Origin: Streptomyces spinosisporus
GTDB lineage: Bacteria; Actinomycetota; Actinomycetes; Streptomycetales; Streptomycetaceae
NCBI RefSeq assembly: GCF_022698145.1
Contig: NZ_JALDAX010000014.1
Coordinates: forward strand, 186,001-250,000
Reading direction: 5' to 3'
DNA: 64,000 bases
The position numbers were made by a program, and so were the translations under genes. This document shows positions 15,427-23,269 of this stretch, in pieces; the stretch's first letter is position 1, and each line of letters opens with the position of its first letter. The notes below the pieces were generated by a model. The model was not told the DNA's origin and did no database searches. It saw only the letters and a program-made list of their open reading frames with translations.

Positions 15427-16217
15427 ACGGTGCTCCGGTGGCGGCGCAGGAGGGCGGAGTAGCCGCGTTCCGCCGGGCTGTCGCCCGCGTCGCTCTGCCC
15501 GCCGCGGGCGATCAGGTCGTCGGGGGTGCCCTGGAAGAGGAGCCGGCCCTCGTTCATGAGGAGGACGTCGGTGCAGGCGGCGACGACGTCCTCGACGAGG
15601 TGGGTGGAGACCAGCACACAGCTCTCGGCGGCGAGGTCCCGCAGCAAGTCGCGGAATTCGAGGCGCTGTTCGGGGTCGAGTCCGACGGTGGGCTCATCGA
15701 GCAGCAGCAGCCGGGGGTCGTTGACGACGGCCTGTGCGATGCCGGCCCGGCGCAGCATGCCGCCGGAGAGTGTCTTCATCCTGGCGTCGGCCTTGCCGGT
15801 GAGACCCACCCGATCGATCGCACGTTGCACGGCGTCGGGCACCGCGGCCTTCGGCATCTCCTTCAGCCAGGCCATGTAGGCGACGAACTCGCGGATGGTG
15901 AACCTCGGGTAGAATCCGAACTGCTGCGGCAGATAGCCCAGTTGGCGACGGACCTCGCGGAGGTCGGCACGGCCGTCGACGGGTGCGCCGAGCAGTGTCA
16001 GCGAGCCGCCGGCGGGTTTGACGACGGTGGACAGCGCACGCATCAGCGTGGTCTTTCCGGCGCCGTTCGGGCCGAGCACCCCGTGCACGCCCGCGGTCAG
16101 CGTCAGGTCGAGTCCGTCGACGGCCAGGTGCCGGCCTGCCCGGACGCGCAGTTTCTCCGCGTGCACGAGCCAGGGATGAAGGGTGGGAGCCGTTTCGGCA
16201 GCACGCACCGCTCGCAT
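15423..16217 (-). CDS. ABC transporter ATP-binding protein
   Basis: A 264-residue ATPase with Walker A GPNGAGKTT (49-57), Q-loop YLPQQFGFYP (about 95-104), signature LSGGM (150-154), Walker B LLLLDEPTVGLD (170-181) and switch His in STHLVEDV. It powers the two membrane proteins encoded immediately downstream. ATG 16217 has AGGAGA 6 nt upstream. Belongs to the export-type ABC-2 class with short TMD-less ATPases; the cargo is unknown. Regulated, by position, through the ECF sigma factor at the head of the operon. Confidence 0.92.
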   Translation of the reverse strand: MRAVRAAETAPTLHPWLVHAEKLRVRAGRHLAVDGLDLTLTAGVHGVLGPNGAGKTTLMRALSTVVKPAGGSLTLLGAPVDGRADLREVRRQLGYLPQQFGFYPRFTIREFVAYMAWLKEMPKAAVPDAVQRAIDRVGLTGKADARMKTLSGGMLRRAGIAQAVVNDPRLLLLDEPTVGLDPEQRLEFRDLLRDLAAESCVLVSTHLVEDVVAACTDVLLMNEGRLLFQGTPDDLIARGGQSDAGDSPAERGYSALLRRHRSTV

Positions 16218-16252
16218 GGGTGTCTCCTGTGGTGGTGGGGGCGTGATGGGGG

Positions 16253-17053
16253 TCAGTTGCCGCTGGTCAGGCGGCGGAAGCGGGTGGCGGCCGGCGCAAT
16301 GATCGCGGCCAGGGCCGCGGTGGCGACGGCCCAGACGGCGGTGCTGCCGGACTGCAGTACCGGAGACAGGGACCGGGTCACCACACTCGGCAGCAGGACC
16401 GCGGCGGACCAGGCGAGGGCGAGACCGATCGCAGCGCGCCATACGCCGACGAAGGCGCCGAGCGCGAGGGTGGCCGCCGTGAAGGCCAGGCAGGGCAACA
16501 GGGTGAGGGCCAGCGAGGTTCCGGTGCTCACGCCCGCCACGAGCAGTGCCGGAAGCACGACGACGAGCACGGCGAGCGTCCGCCTGAGCACCATGGCCAG
16601 TCCTGCCGCGGGGGTGGTGGCGATCAACTCCCAGGCGGGATCGATGCGTTGGCTCCAGGCCACCGCGACGCCGGGCAGCGGGGCCACCGGGGCCAGCAGC
16701 AGGACGAGCGAGGGCAGGCTCGGCTCGACGGAGTCGAGCAGCACGCCACAGCCCAGTACCGCGACGGTCACCGCGAGCCAGGGCAGCAGCGTCCAGGCGA
16801 GCCAGCGTCGGTGCACGGCCGCTGCCGGTGCGGGGTGCCGGGCGGGCGCAGGGCCGGCGTCGATGGCCCGGTCGAGCGAGGCGGCCACGCGGTCGAGTAG
16901 TTCGGCCGTGGCTGGGGTGGTGCGGGCGGCCAGTCGTGCGCGGCAGTCGGCGCATACGTCGAGGTGGACTTCGATCGACCAGAGCGCGGCGTCGTCGAGT
17001 CCGTGCCCTCCGTCCGCGTAGCGGGCCAGGATCGTGGTGGTGGGGTGGGTCAT
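16253..17053 (-). CDS. Membrane zf-HC2 protein, probable anti-sigma factor
   Basis: A 266-residue protein whose N-terminus carries the zinc-binding anti-sigma motif H30-x3-C34-x2-C37 (IEVHLDVCADCRARL), followed by about six membrane segments (for example LLPWLAVTVAVLGCGVLL, TLAVLVVVLPALLVAGVS, LGAFVGVWRAAIGLALAW). The start overlaps the sigma gene stop by 4 nt. By family knowledge it should hold the ECF sigma factor at the membrane and release it on a signal; the large membrane part suggests it may also work with the ABC transporter encoded next. Confidence 0.85.
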   Translation of the reverse strand: MTHPTTTILARYADGGHGLDDAALWSIEVHLDVCADCRARLAARTTPATAELLDRVAASLDRAIDAGPAPARHPAPAAAVHRRWLAWTLLPWLAVTVAVLGCGVLLDSVEPSLPSLVLLLAPVAPLPGVAVAWSQRIDPAWELIATTPAAGLAMVLRRTLAVLVVVLPALLVAGVSTGTSLALTLLPCLAFTAATLALGAFVGVWRAAIGLALAWSAAVLLPSVVTRSLSPVLQSGSTAVWAVATAALAAIIAPAATRFRRLTSGN

Positions 17054-17589
17054 GACAGCGCCTCCCGCAGCGCGATCCGGGCCCGCCGCGCGCGGGTCTT
17101 CACCGTGCCCTCCGGCATGCCGAGCAGGACCGCCGTCTGACGTACGGACAGGTCGTCGAGGACCATGGCCTGCAGCACCTGGCGCAGTTCCGGTGGCAGC
17201 CGCAGCAGCGCCTGTTCGAAGTTCTGGTCGACGCGGTGCGCCATCACCTCGTCCTCGGCGGCGGGCGCGGTCGTCTCCAGCAGGGCGACGGCCGGCACCC
17301 GCTCCTGCCGGGCGCGGCGGCGGAACGCGTCGACGAGACGGTTCGCGGCGATCGTCCAGATCCAGCCGACCGCACTGCCGTCGGTCACGGAGCCCGCGTA
17401 GCTGCCGGCGGCACGCCAGACGGCCAGGTAGGTCTCCTGCAACACGTCGGCTATCACGTCGTCGTCGGCGCAGCGGCGGCGGAGCCGCACCGCCAGCCAG
17501 GGCGAGGTACGCCGGTACAACTCGTCGAACGCCGCCCGGTCACCACCGGCGACGCGACGCACGAGTTCTGCCTCGTCGAGTTCTGCCAT
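17050..17589 (-). CDS. ECF-family RNA polymerase sigma factor
   Basis: A 179-residue sigma-70 family protein with region 2 (FDELYRRTSPWLAVRLRRRCADDDVIADVLQETYLAVWRAA...IAANRLVDAFRRRAR) and region 4 (LPPELRQVLQAMVLDDLSVRQTAVLLGMPEGTVKTRARRARIALREAL). First gene of a five-gene operon with an anti-sigma factor and an ABC transporter. Start taken at ATG 17589; in-frame GTG 17598 is possible. Confidence 0.9.
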   Translation of the reverse strand: MAELDEAELVRRVAGGDRAAFDELYRRTSPWLAVRLRRRCADDDVIADVLQETYLAVWRAAGSYAGSVTDGSAVGWIWTIAANRLVDAFRRRARQERVPAVALLETTAPAAEDEVMAHRVDQNFEQALLRLPPELRQVLQAMVLDDLSVRQTAVLLGMPEGTVKTRARRARIALREALS

Positions 17590-17667
17590 GCCTTTCACGA
17601 TCAGCAAGACGAACCGACCGTCGATTCAGGTTCTCGGACCTCTCGGCGCTGCTGCCGCGGTGGTCGG

Positions 17668-18771
17668 TCAGCGATCCGCCCAGGCGTGCACCCCGGTCGT
17701 CACCGGAGCGCCCGTACGCGCCGACTCCTCACAGGCCAGCGCCAGCAGATGGTCCTGGCACCCCTCGGCCAGCGGATACGGTTCGGGGCCCGCGTCCCGT
17801 ACCCATGCGCCCGTACGGCACAGCAGATCCACGACGGCCAGGTCGTCCTCGGACAGGCTCGCCCCCAGATGGTCGTTGCGCCACACCACCCGTCCGTCGA
17901 AGGAGATGTGGTGCACCTCGGCACCTTCGAGATTGAGGTCCGTGCCGGTGCGGCGGCGCATCAGCGTGGACTCGACCGGGGTGCGCGGATCGGTCATCCG
18001 TACCACCGTGTCGTCCACCATCTCGCCGAGCGATCCGCGCACGACGATCCGGCGGGCTCGCAGCGGATTCCACCACTGGTTGTCCGTGAAGTCGTACAGG
18101 GCCGTGCGGGCGTCGCCGAAGTCCATCAGGGCGAGGGTGGTGACGGCGTCCTTGGGCGTCAGGTCGTCCGACCACCCGCTGGGAGACAGCGGATCGGCGA
18201 GGGGTGCGGTGAAGGCCCGGGCGGTCACTGTCGCGGGTCCGTGTCCGACGCCGAGCGTGTGCCGGATGAGCGACATGGCGTGGTACATGTGCGTCGACGA
18301 CACCTGTACGGAGGTGACCTGCCCGATCACGCCTTCTTTCACGAGGGCGAGGCGAGCCGCGTGGCCGGGCATCAGGGTGTACTGCTCCGCCACCTGAACC
18401 AGTGCGCCTCCCCCGGCGCGGCTGGCCGCTCCCACGGCGTCCCACAGTTCATCGAGGCCTCGTACGTCCGGCGCCGGCGGTGTCTCGGCCAGGACCGGCA
18501 CCTCACGCTCGACGAGCTCCTGGACGACCGACGGCGTCACGTCCCACGGCACCGAGGGGATCACGAACTCCGGCCCGGCGTCGCACAGTTCGTCGACCGT
18601 GCGGAACGCGGGCACCGCCCACTCCGCCTCGAGTCGGGCCGCCCGCTCGGCGGAGCGGGTCACCACACCGGCCACCGCCAGCCGTTCGGGCAACGCCTTG
18701 GCCAGCCGGACGAAGAACTCGGCCCGCCAGCCACTGCCCACGATGCCGAACCGTACGGGTGCTTCGCTCAC
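17668..18771 (-). CDS. Gfo/Idh/MocA-family oxidoreductase
   Basis: A 367-residue NAD(P)-dependent oxidoreductase, typical of sugar and inositol dehydrogenases. N-terminal Rossmann motif FGIVGSGWRAEFF (8-20), AETPPAPD in place of the usual CEKP motif, and a C-terminal alpha/beta domain. The missing catalytic Lys of the EKP motif suggests an atypical reaction or loss of dehydrogenase activity. GTG 18771 is preceded by GGAGGGGACA. It is near carbohydrate genes but not obviously in their operon. Confidence 0.85.
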   Translation of the reverse strand: MSEAPVRFGIVGSGWRAEFFVRLAKALPERLAVAGVVTRSAERAARLEAEWAVPAFRTVDELCDAGPEFVIPSVPWDVTPSVVQELVEREVPVLAETPPAPDVRGLDELWDAVGAASRAGGGALVQVAEQYTLMPGHAARLALVKEGVIGQVTSVQVSSTHMYHAMSLIRHTLGVGHGPATVTARAFTAPLADPLSPSGWSDDLTPKDAVTTLALMDFGDARTALYDFTDNQWWNPLRARRIVVRGSLGEMVDDTVVRMTDPRTPVESTLMRRRTGTDLNLEGAEVHHISFDGRVVWRNDHLGASLSEDDLAVVDLLCRTGAWVRDAGPEPYPLAEGCQDHLLALACEESARTGAPVTTGVHAWADR

Positions 18772-18833
18772 TGTCCCCTCCTCGCGATCGGCGCCGCGAG
18801 TCTAACCTCCGACGTCTGCCGTGCACCTGGTCG

Positions 18834-20198
18834 TCAGATCAGTTCGGGTTGCGGGGCGGTCGGCCGCCGGGTGGGCAGCGTTCCCGCGTCCCAGGCGGTG
18901 GTGGTGCGCACGTAGGCGTAGATCACCGAGGCCAGGGCGAGGAGGAGCAGGGGGCCGGAAAGCCAGGGGTGCAGGGCCATCTCGACCGGTCGATAGCGGT
19001 ACGACAGCAGCAGAGCGGTGAAGACGGTGGCGCCGTAGGTGACCAGATGAATCCCCGACCAGTCCCAGCCGTGGTCGTAGGCACGCAGGGCGGCCTCGAT
19101 GGTGAGCGTGAACACCACACCGGCGATGAGGTCGGCGCCGTAGTGGTAGCCGAAGCCGAGCGTCGCGGTGAGCGTGGCGATCAGCCAGAACGTGCCTGCG
19201 TGGCGCAGTGCGCGTGGACCCTTGCGGGAGTGGATGAAGATCGCGGTGGCCCATGCGGTGTGCAGGCTCGGCATGCAGTTCCGTGGGGTGATGTGGTCGA
19301 AGGGCATGTGGTGCGGGACGCCGATCGGAGGCAGCGTCCGCGGCCACAGGTCGGCCGCGGCCCACTGTGCGCTGGGTGCCATGTGGGGCGCCCACAGGCT
19401 GACGCCCTCCCAGTGCTGCGCGCCGGTGCCGTAGGCGAAGAGCGGGCCGACCACCGGGAAGATCATGTAGAAGACCGGGCCGACGAGACCGATCACGAGG
19501 AAGGTGCGCACCAGATGGTGGCGCGGGAACCGGCGTTCGGCGGCGACATGGCGCAACTGGTACAGCGCGACGGCGACCGCGGCCACCGGGAGCTGGCCGT
19601 AGACGATGTCGAGGAAGTTGAAGCCGACGGGGCCGCAGGCGGTCACGAGGCGCCCCAGCAGCCAGGAGGGGTTGCCGAGCGCATGGTCGGTGGTCGCCAC
19701 GTACTGGTCGAGCACCATGGGGCGGGTCTTGGCGGTGATGAACAGCCAGGCGTCGCCGGTCTTGCGGCCCGTCACCAGCAGCAGGGCCAGTCCGACGCCT
19801 TTGAGCAGCAGGACGCGGTCCGGGCCGGTGCGGTGGGTGACGGCGATGACCGCGCAGCCGAGGATCACCCACAGCGCGCCGTTGCCGAAGGGGTGGCCGT
19901 CGGTGACCCTGATGTCGGCCGTCCACCGGATCAGCGAGAAGACGACGTCGATGCCGATGGCGGCGCCGAGCGCGATGAAGCGCTGCCGCCAGGTGAGCAC
20001 CACCATCATCAACGCCAGGCCGGCGTACAGCACCCCGCCCGATTTCGGCGGGAAGATCAGCTCGCGCGCCTGGGTGGTGATGGGCCCGGGCTGGCCGTAG
20101 TGGCGTGCGGCGAGTTCCAGCGCCATGAGGAAGCCGATGACCGCGATCGCCACCACGGCCCAGAGTCTCGCCCCGGGCCGAAACCGTCTGCGTATCAA
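18834..20198 (-). CDS. PAP2-family phosphatase/phosphotransferase, polytopic membrane protein
   Basis: A 454-residue membrane protein with about ten hydrophobic segments and PAP2 motifs on the C-terminal half: NCMPSLHTAW (P-S-L-H, about residue 307) and GYHYGADLIAG (H-x3-D, about 351). Such proteins are lipid phosphatases or inositol-phosphate transferases of the Aur1/IPT type. The start is a TTG at 20198 whose last bases form TTGA with the stop of a small upstream frame (20195-20386), pointing to possible coupling. A start further inside cannot be excluded. Confidence 0.8.
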   Translation of the reverse strand: MIRRRFRPGARLWAVVAIAVIGFLMALELAARHYGQPGPITTQARELIFPPKSGGVLYAGLALMMVVLTWRQRFIALGAAIGIDVVFSLIRWTADIRVTDGHPFGNGALWVILGCAVIAVTHRTGPDRVLLLKGVGLALLLVTGRKTGDAWLFITAKTRPMVLDQYVATTDHALGNPSWLLGRLVTACGPVGFNFLDIVYGQLPVAAVAVALYQLRHVAAERRFPRHHLVRTFLVIGLVGPVFYMIFPVVGPLFAYGTGAQHWEGVSLWAPHMAPSAQWAAADLWPRTLPPIGVPHHMPFDHITPRNCMPSLHTAWATAIFIHSRKGPRALRHAGTFWLIATLTATLGFGYHYGADLIAGVVFTLTIEAALRAYDHGWDWSGIHLVTYGATVFTALLLSYRYRPVEMALHPWLSGPLLLLALASVIYAYVRTTTAWDAGTLPTRRPTAPQPELI

Positions 20199-20386
20199 TT
20201 CCGAACCGCTTCACTAAGTGCCGGCTCTGCCGCCCGCCCCGCCTGCTCCACCCCGGCCACCGCACCCGCGGTCCGCATGAATCTCCCCATACCCTGCTTC
20301 ACTTCGCCCCCTAGATCGAATGAGCGAAACACACCGAATCTGCGCAGGTCAATAGAGATGCGACAGTCATCACTCAGCGAACTCAC
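20195..20386 (-). CDS. Possible small ORF coupled to the PAP2 gene, 63 aa
   Basis: Begins MSSLSDDCRISIDLRRFG and ends EPALSEAVRN, with its TGA overlapping the TTG start of the PAP2 gene (TTGA). An internal ATG (ATTCATGCGG, preceded by GGGGAG) would give a shorter 26-residue product with a better ribosome site. No family recognised. The overlap suggests a leader peptide or translational coupler; chance is not excluded. Confidence 0.25.
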   Translation of the reverse strand: MSSLSDDCRISIDLRRFGVFRSFDLGGEVKQGMGRFMRTAGAVAGVEQAGRAAEPALSEAVRN

Positions 20387-20590
20387 AGCGATCGCCGAGC
20401 CAACTCTCAGTGATCAATCGGTTATCGCCCGGTGTTCGATCGGGGATCGCCGCGCCGGTCGGGGAGCGCCCTCGCCAGCGGAGGCGCATCCCACTGTATG
20501 GATGTACGTTTACTCGGACGGGACGAATGTCCATCGTCGGCGGCCGCCTGAGGGATACCCGGTCCGCCGGGCGTGCCGCGAGGGACCTTC
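20387..20590. other. Intergenic region between PAP2 and GH3 genes
   Basis: About 200 bp of lower-GC sequence between divergent transcription units (392 bp from the PAP2 TTG to the GH3 ATG). It should contain the promoters for both. I see several GATCG/CGATC words (near 20390-20450) but no clear operator. Confidence 0.4.
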
Positions 20591-21808
20591 ATGACATCTC
20601 AGCAGGCGCCGAATCATCGCTCGAAGAGGATGCGGTCACTGTGGCCCGTCCCCGTGGTGACGCTCTCGCTGGCGGCAGCAGGCCTGGCGGGCGCGTGCAC
20701 GTCTCACGCGGCCGACAGAGCGAACGCACCGGCCCCCTCCGCCATGAGCGCCGCCCCGACCTGCGTCGACAAGGTCTTCGGAGCGATGACGGGGCCGCAG
20801 CGCGTCGGCCAGCTCTTCATGGGCGCCGTCACCCCGTCCGCCCCCGACCGGCAGAGAATCCGGCTGATGCACCAGTCCCACGTCGGATCGGTGTTCCTCG
20901 CCGGGCGCAGCAGCGCGGGTACGCAGGCGACCAAGTCCCTCGTCGACAGCCTCCAGGCGCAGGCGGACACCGTGGCGGGAAGCCGCGTGCCCCTGCTGGT
21001 CTCCACCGATCAGGAGGGCGGCCACGTACAGGTGCTGTCCGGACCGGGGTTCTCGACGATTCCGAGCGCGCTGGTGCAGGGAAGCTGGTCGACCTCGTCC
21101 CTGCGCAGTCAGGCCGCCACATGGGCCGAGCAGCTCCGGGCGGCCGGTGTGAATCTGAACCTCGCGCCCGTCGCCGATGTCGTCCCGGCCTCTCTGGGCA
21201 AGAACAACGCCCCGATCGGCGGTTACGACCGCGAGTTCGGTCATACGGCCGCGACGGTGACGCCGTACAGCAACGCGTTCGCCGCCGGCATGGCGCAGTC
21301 GAAGGTGCTGGCCACGTTCAAGCACTTCCCGGGCCTCGGCCATGTCCGCGGCAACACGGACACCACGGCGAACGTGGTGGATTCGGTGACGACACGTACG
21401 AGTTCGAGCCTTGAACCGTTCCGTTCCGGGATCAAGGCCGGCGCTCCCTTCGTCATGATCTCCTCGGCCACGTACAGCAGGATCGACCCGAACCACCAGG
21501 CCGTGTTCTCCTCCGTGGTGATCAAGGACATGCTCCGCAAGGACCTCGGTTTCAAGGGCGTCGTCGTCTCCGACGACCTCGGCCAAGCGGTTGCCGTGAA
21601 GGCCGTGCCCCCGGCCGAACGGGCCCTGAACTTCCTGTCGGCAGGCGGGGATCTGGTGCTGACGATCGAGCCGAACCAGATCCCGGCCATGGCCAAGGCG
21701 GTGCAGACCCGGATGGCACAGAACCCGGCCTTCCGCGATCAGATGAACCAGAGCGTCCATCGCGTTCTGACGGCCAAGCGGCAGGCGGGACTGCTGACCT
21801 GCGAGTGA
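20591..21808 (+). CDS. Secreted GH3 family enzyme, beta-N-acetylhexosaminidase-like
   Basis: A 405-residue GH3 protein of the NagZ type. N-terminal signal (SLWPVPVVTLSLAAAGLAGAC); the Cys after AGA may make it a lipoprotein but the lipobox is weak. Key motifs: TDQEGGHVQVL, KHFPGLGH near residue 243 (NagZ has KHFPGHG, where the second His belongs to the acid/base loop; here Leu is followed by GH), and the nucleophile Asp in VVSDDLG near 327. ATG 20591 has GAGGGA 6 nt upstream. Likely trims N-acetylglucosamine from cell-wall or chitin fragments outside the cell. Confidence 0.85.
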   Translation: MTSQQAPNHRSKRMRSLWPVPVVTLSLAAAGLAGACTSHAADRANAPAPSAMSAAPTCVDKVFGAMTGPQRVGQLFMGAVTPSAPDRQRIRLMHQSHVGSVFLAGRSSAGTQATKSLVDSLQAQADTVAGSRVPLLVSTDQEGGHVQVLSGPGFSTIPSALVQGSWSTSSLRSQAATWAEQLRAAGVNLNLAPVADVVPASLGKNNAPIGGYDREFGHTAATVTPYSNAFAAGMAQSKVLATFKHFPGLGHVRGNTDTTANVVDSVTTRTSSSLEPFRSGIKAGAPFVMISSATYSRIDPNHQAVFSSVVIKDMLRKDLGFKGVVVSDDLGQAVAVKAVPPAERALNFLSAGGDLVLTIEPNQIPAMAKAVQTRMAQNPAFRDQMNQSVHRVLTAKRQAGLLTCE

Positions 21809-21814
21809 ACCGGC

Positions 21815-22594
21815 TCAGTCGTCCTCGTAGCGCCACTGTGCGAGGTGGGCGAGGGCTTCGGCCCGTGCGCCGATGACGGCCATGCGTGCCGTGCGCTCCC
21901 CCTCGTCCATATGGGACTCGTGGCTGGTCACCTGGCCGGGCCACTTCCGGTAGAGGAGTCCGGTCTGCGCACTGAACCAGCCTCGGCTGACGGCGTTCAG
22001 CGCCAGCAGGAGGCCCGTGTCCTCCGATGCGGGCAGGGACATCCATCCGCCGAGGGCCAGGAGCAGATCCCGGCGCACGCACAGCGTGGCGGGGTGGACC
22101 TGGGGGCGGTGGTCGTGGGTTTTCCAGTGGTCCAGGACCACACCCCGCTCGATCGGCCCCTCCGGCGGGTCCTGGTCGAACCCGACGGTCGAGCCGTCCG
22201 GCAGCAGGTCGAGGGCCCGCGACGTCGTCCAGCCGATGCCCGGCCGGGAGACGGCGGCGATGTCGCGTGCGAGGGCACCGGGCGTCAGCATGTCGTCCGC
22301 GTCCAGCACCTTCACCAGGCTGCCCCGGGCGCGGGCGAGGCCCATCGTCCGGGCCATGGCCGCGCGTCCGGCCCGGCCTTGCCCGAAGCTCACGCGTGCG
22401 TCGTCGGGCACGAACGGGGCCACGGCCTCGCTCTCACCGTCCTCCTGGACGACCCACTGCCACTCCCAGCCAGCGGGCATCTCCTGCTCGACGAGCGACT
22501 CGTAGGCGTCCGGCAGGTATTTTGCCCCCGGTGCGTGCACGGCCGTGATGACGCTGATCGTCTCGTCCGCGATGCGCTCGTGCGCCTTGGCCAC
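21815..22594 (-). CDS. Family 2 glycosyltransferase
   Basis: A 259-residue GT2/GT-A protein: nucleotide-sugar strand ISVITAVHAPGAKYL (13-27), metal-binding DADD at 98-101 in VKVLDADDML, and a catalytic region SEDTGLLLAL. No membrane segment. It converges with the GH3 gene with a 6-bp gap. Acceptor and sugar unknown. Confidence 0.85.
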   Translation of the reverse strand: MAKAHERIADETISVITAVHAPGAKYLPDAYESLVEQEMPAGWEWQWVVQEDGESEAVAPFVPDDARVSFGQGRAGRAAMARTMGLARARGSLVKVLDADDMLTPGALARDIAAVSRPGIGWTTSRALDLLPDGSTVGFDQDPPEGPIERGVVLDHWKTHDHRPQVHPATLCVRRDLLLALGGWMSLPASEDTGLLLALNAVSRGWFSAQTGLLYRKWPGQVTSHESHMDEGERTARMAVIGARAEALAHLAQWRYEDD

Positions 22595-22669
22595 CTGAAC
22601 TCCACCGGTCTCGATCGGCGTGCCTGATCAAGATAGCTGCTCAGGAGGAGGTGCTGACCTCTGCCCTGC

Positions 22670-23269
22670 TCAGTGCGCGCGGCCCCGGTCCTCCAGATAC
22701 CGGGTGTGCGACTCCTGCCGCCGCGCCTCCGTCTCCCGCAGTGCCGTGGCCAGCCGCTCCGCCTCCTCCTGGAGCAGTGTCAGCTGTCGCTCCAGATGCC
22801 GTTCCGGGGGCTCGGAGCCCGGGGCCATCCGCGTCCACCAACGGGTGCGTACGAAGCTGTCGACGGCCTCGGGGATGTCCTGCCGTACGGCCCGCGAGAG
22901 CGTGTGCACGCCCTCCGGGTCCTGGGCGAGCACCTCGGCGACCCAGCCGGGGGCCAGCAACGCGGCCAGCAGGTCGGTCAGTTCGGTGAGGCGGCCCGCT
23001 GAGGCGGGCGGCAGGTCGACCTCGGCGAGGTAGTTCCCCAGCTTCTCGAAGTCGGCGCGCACCGCGTCGAGTTGGGCCGACGGGTCCGGGAAGTCGGGCA
23101 GCGGGGGCCGATCCGGTGGGGCGATCAGCGCGCCCGCGCCGTACAGTCCGGCGACGACGACGGGCCAGTACGGCCCGGCCGCCCCCGTGAACGTGAGCAC
23201 GAGCCCGGCCAGCCCGCACGCGCTGCCCGCGATGTTCTTGCGGGAATCGAGATATCTACTGATAGCCAC
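22670..23269 (-). CDS. Small membrane protein, last gene of the TelA operon (XpaC-like position)
   Basis: A 199-residue protein with two N-terminal hydrophobic segments (about 11-31 and 32-48: GSACGLAGLVLTFTGAAG, VVVAGLYGAGALI) and a soluble helical C-terminal part with a coiled-coil-like end (RHLERQLTLLQEEAERLATALRETEARRQE). It overlaps the upstream VWA gene by 14 nt. In Bacillus, telA-like genes pair with xpaC, a protein of similar build, so this may be its counterpart; sequence alone does not prove it. Confidence 0.7.
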   Translation of the reverse strand: MAISRYLDSRKNIAGSACGLAGLVLTFTGAAGPYWPVVVAGLYGAGALIAPPDRPPLPDFPDPSAQLDAVRADFEKLGNYLAEVDLPPASAGRLTELTDLLAALLAPGWVAEVLAQDPEGVHTLSRAVRQDIPEAVDSFVRTRWWTRMAPGSEPPERHLERQLTLLQEEAERLATALRETEARRQESHTRYLEDRGRAH

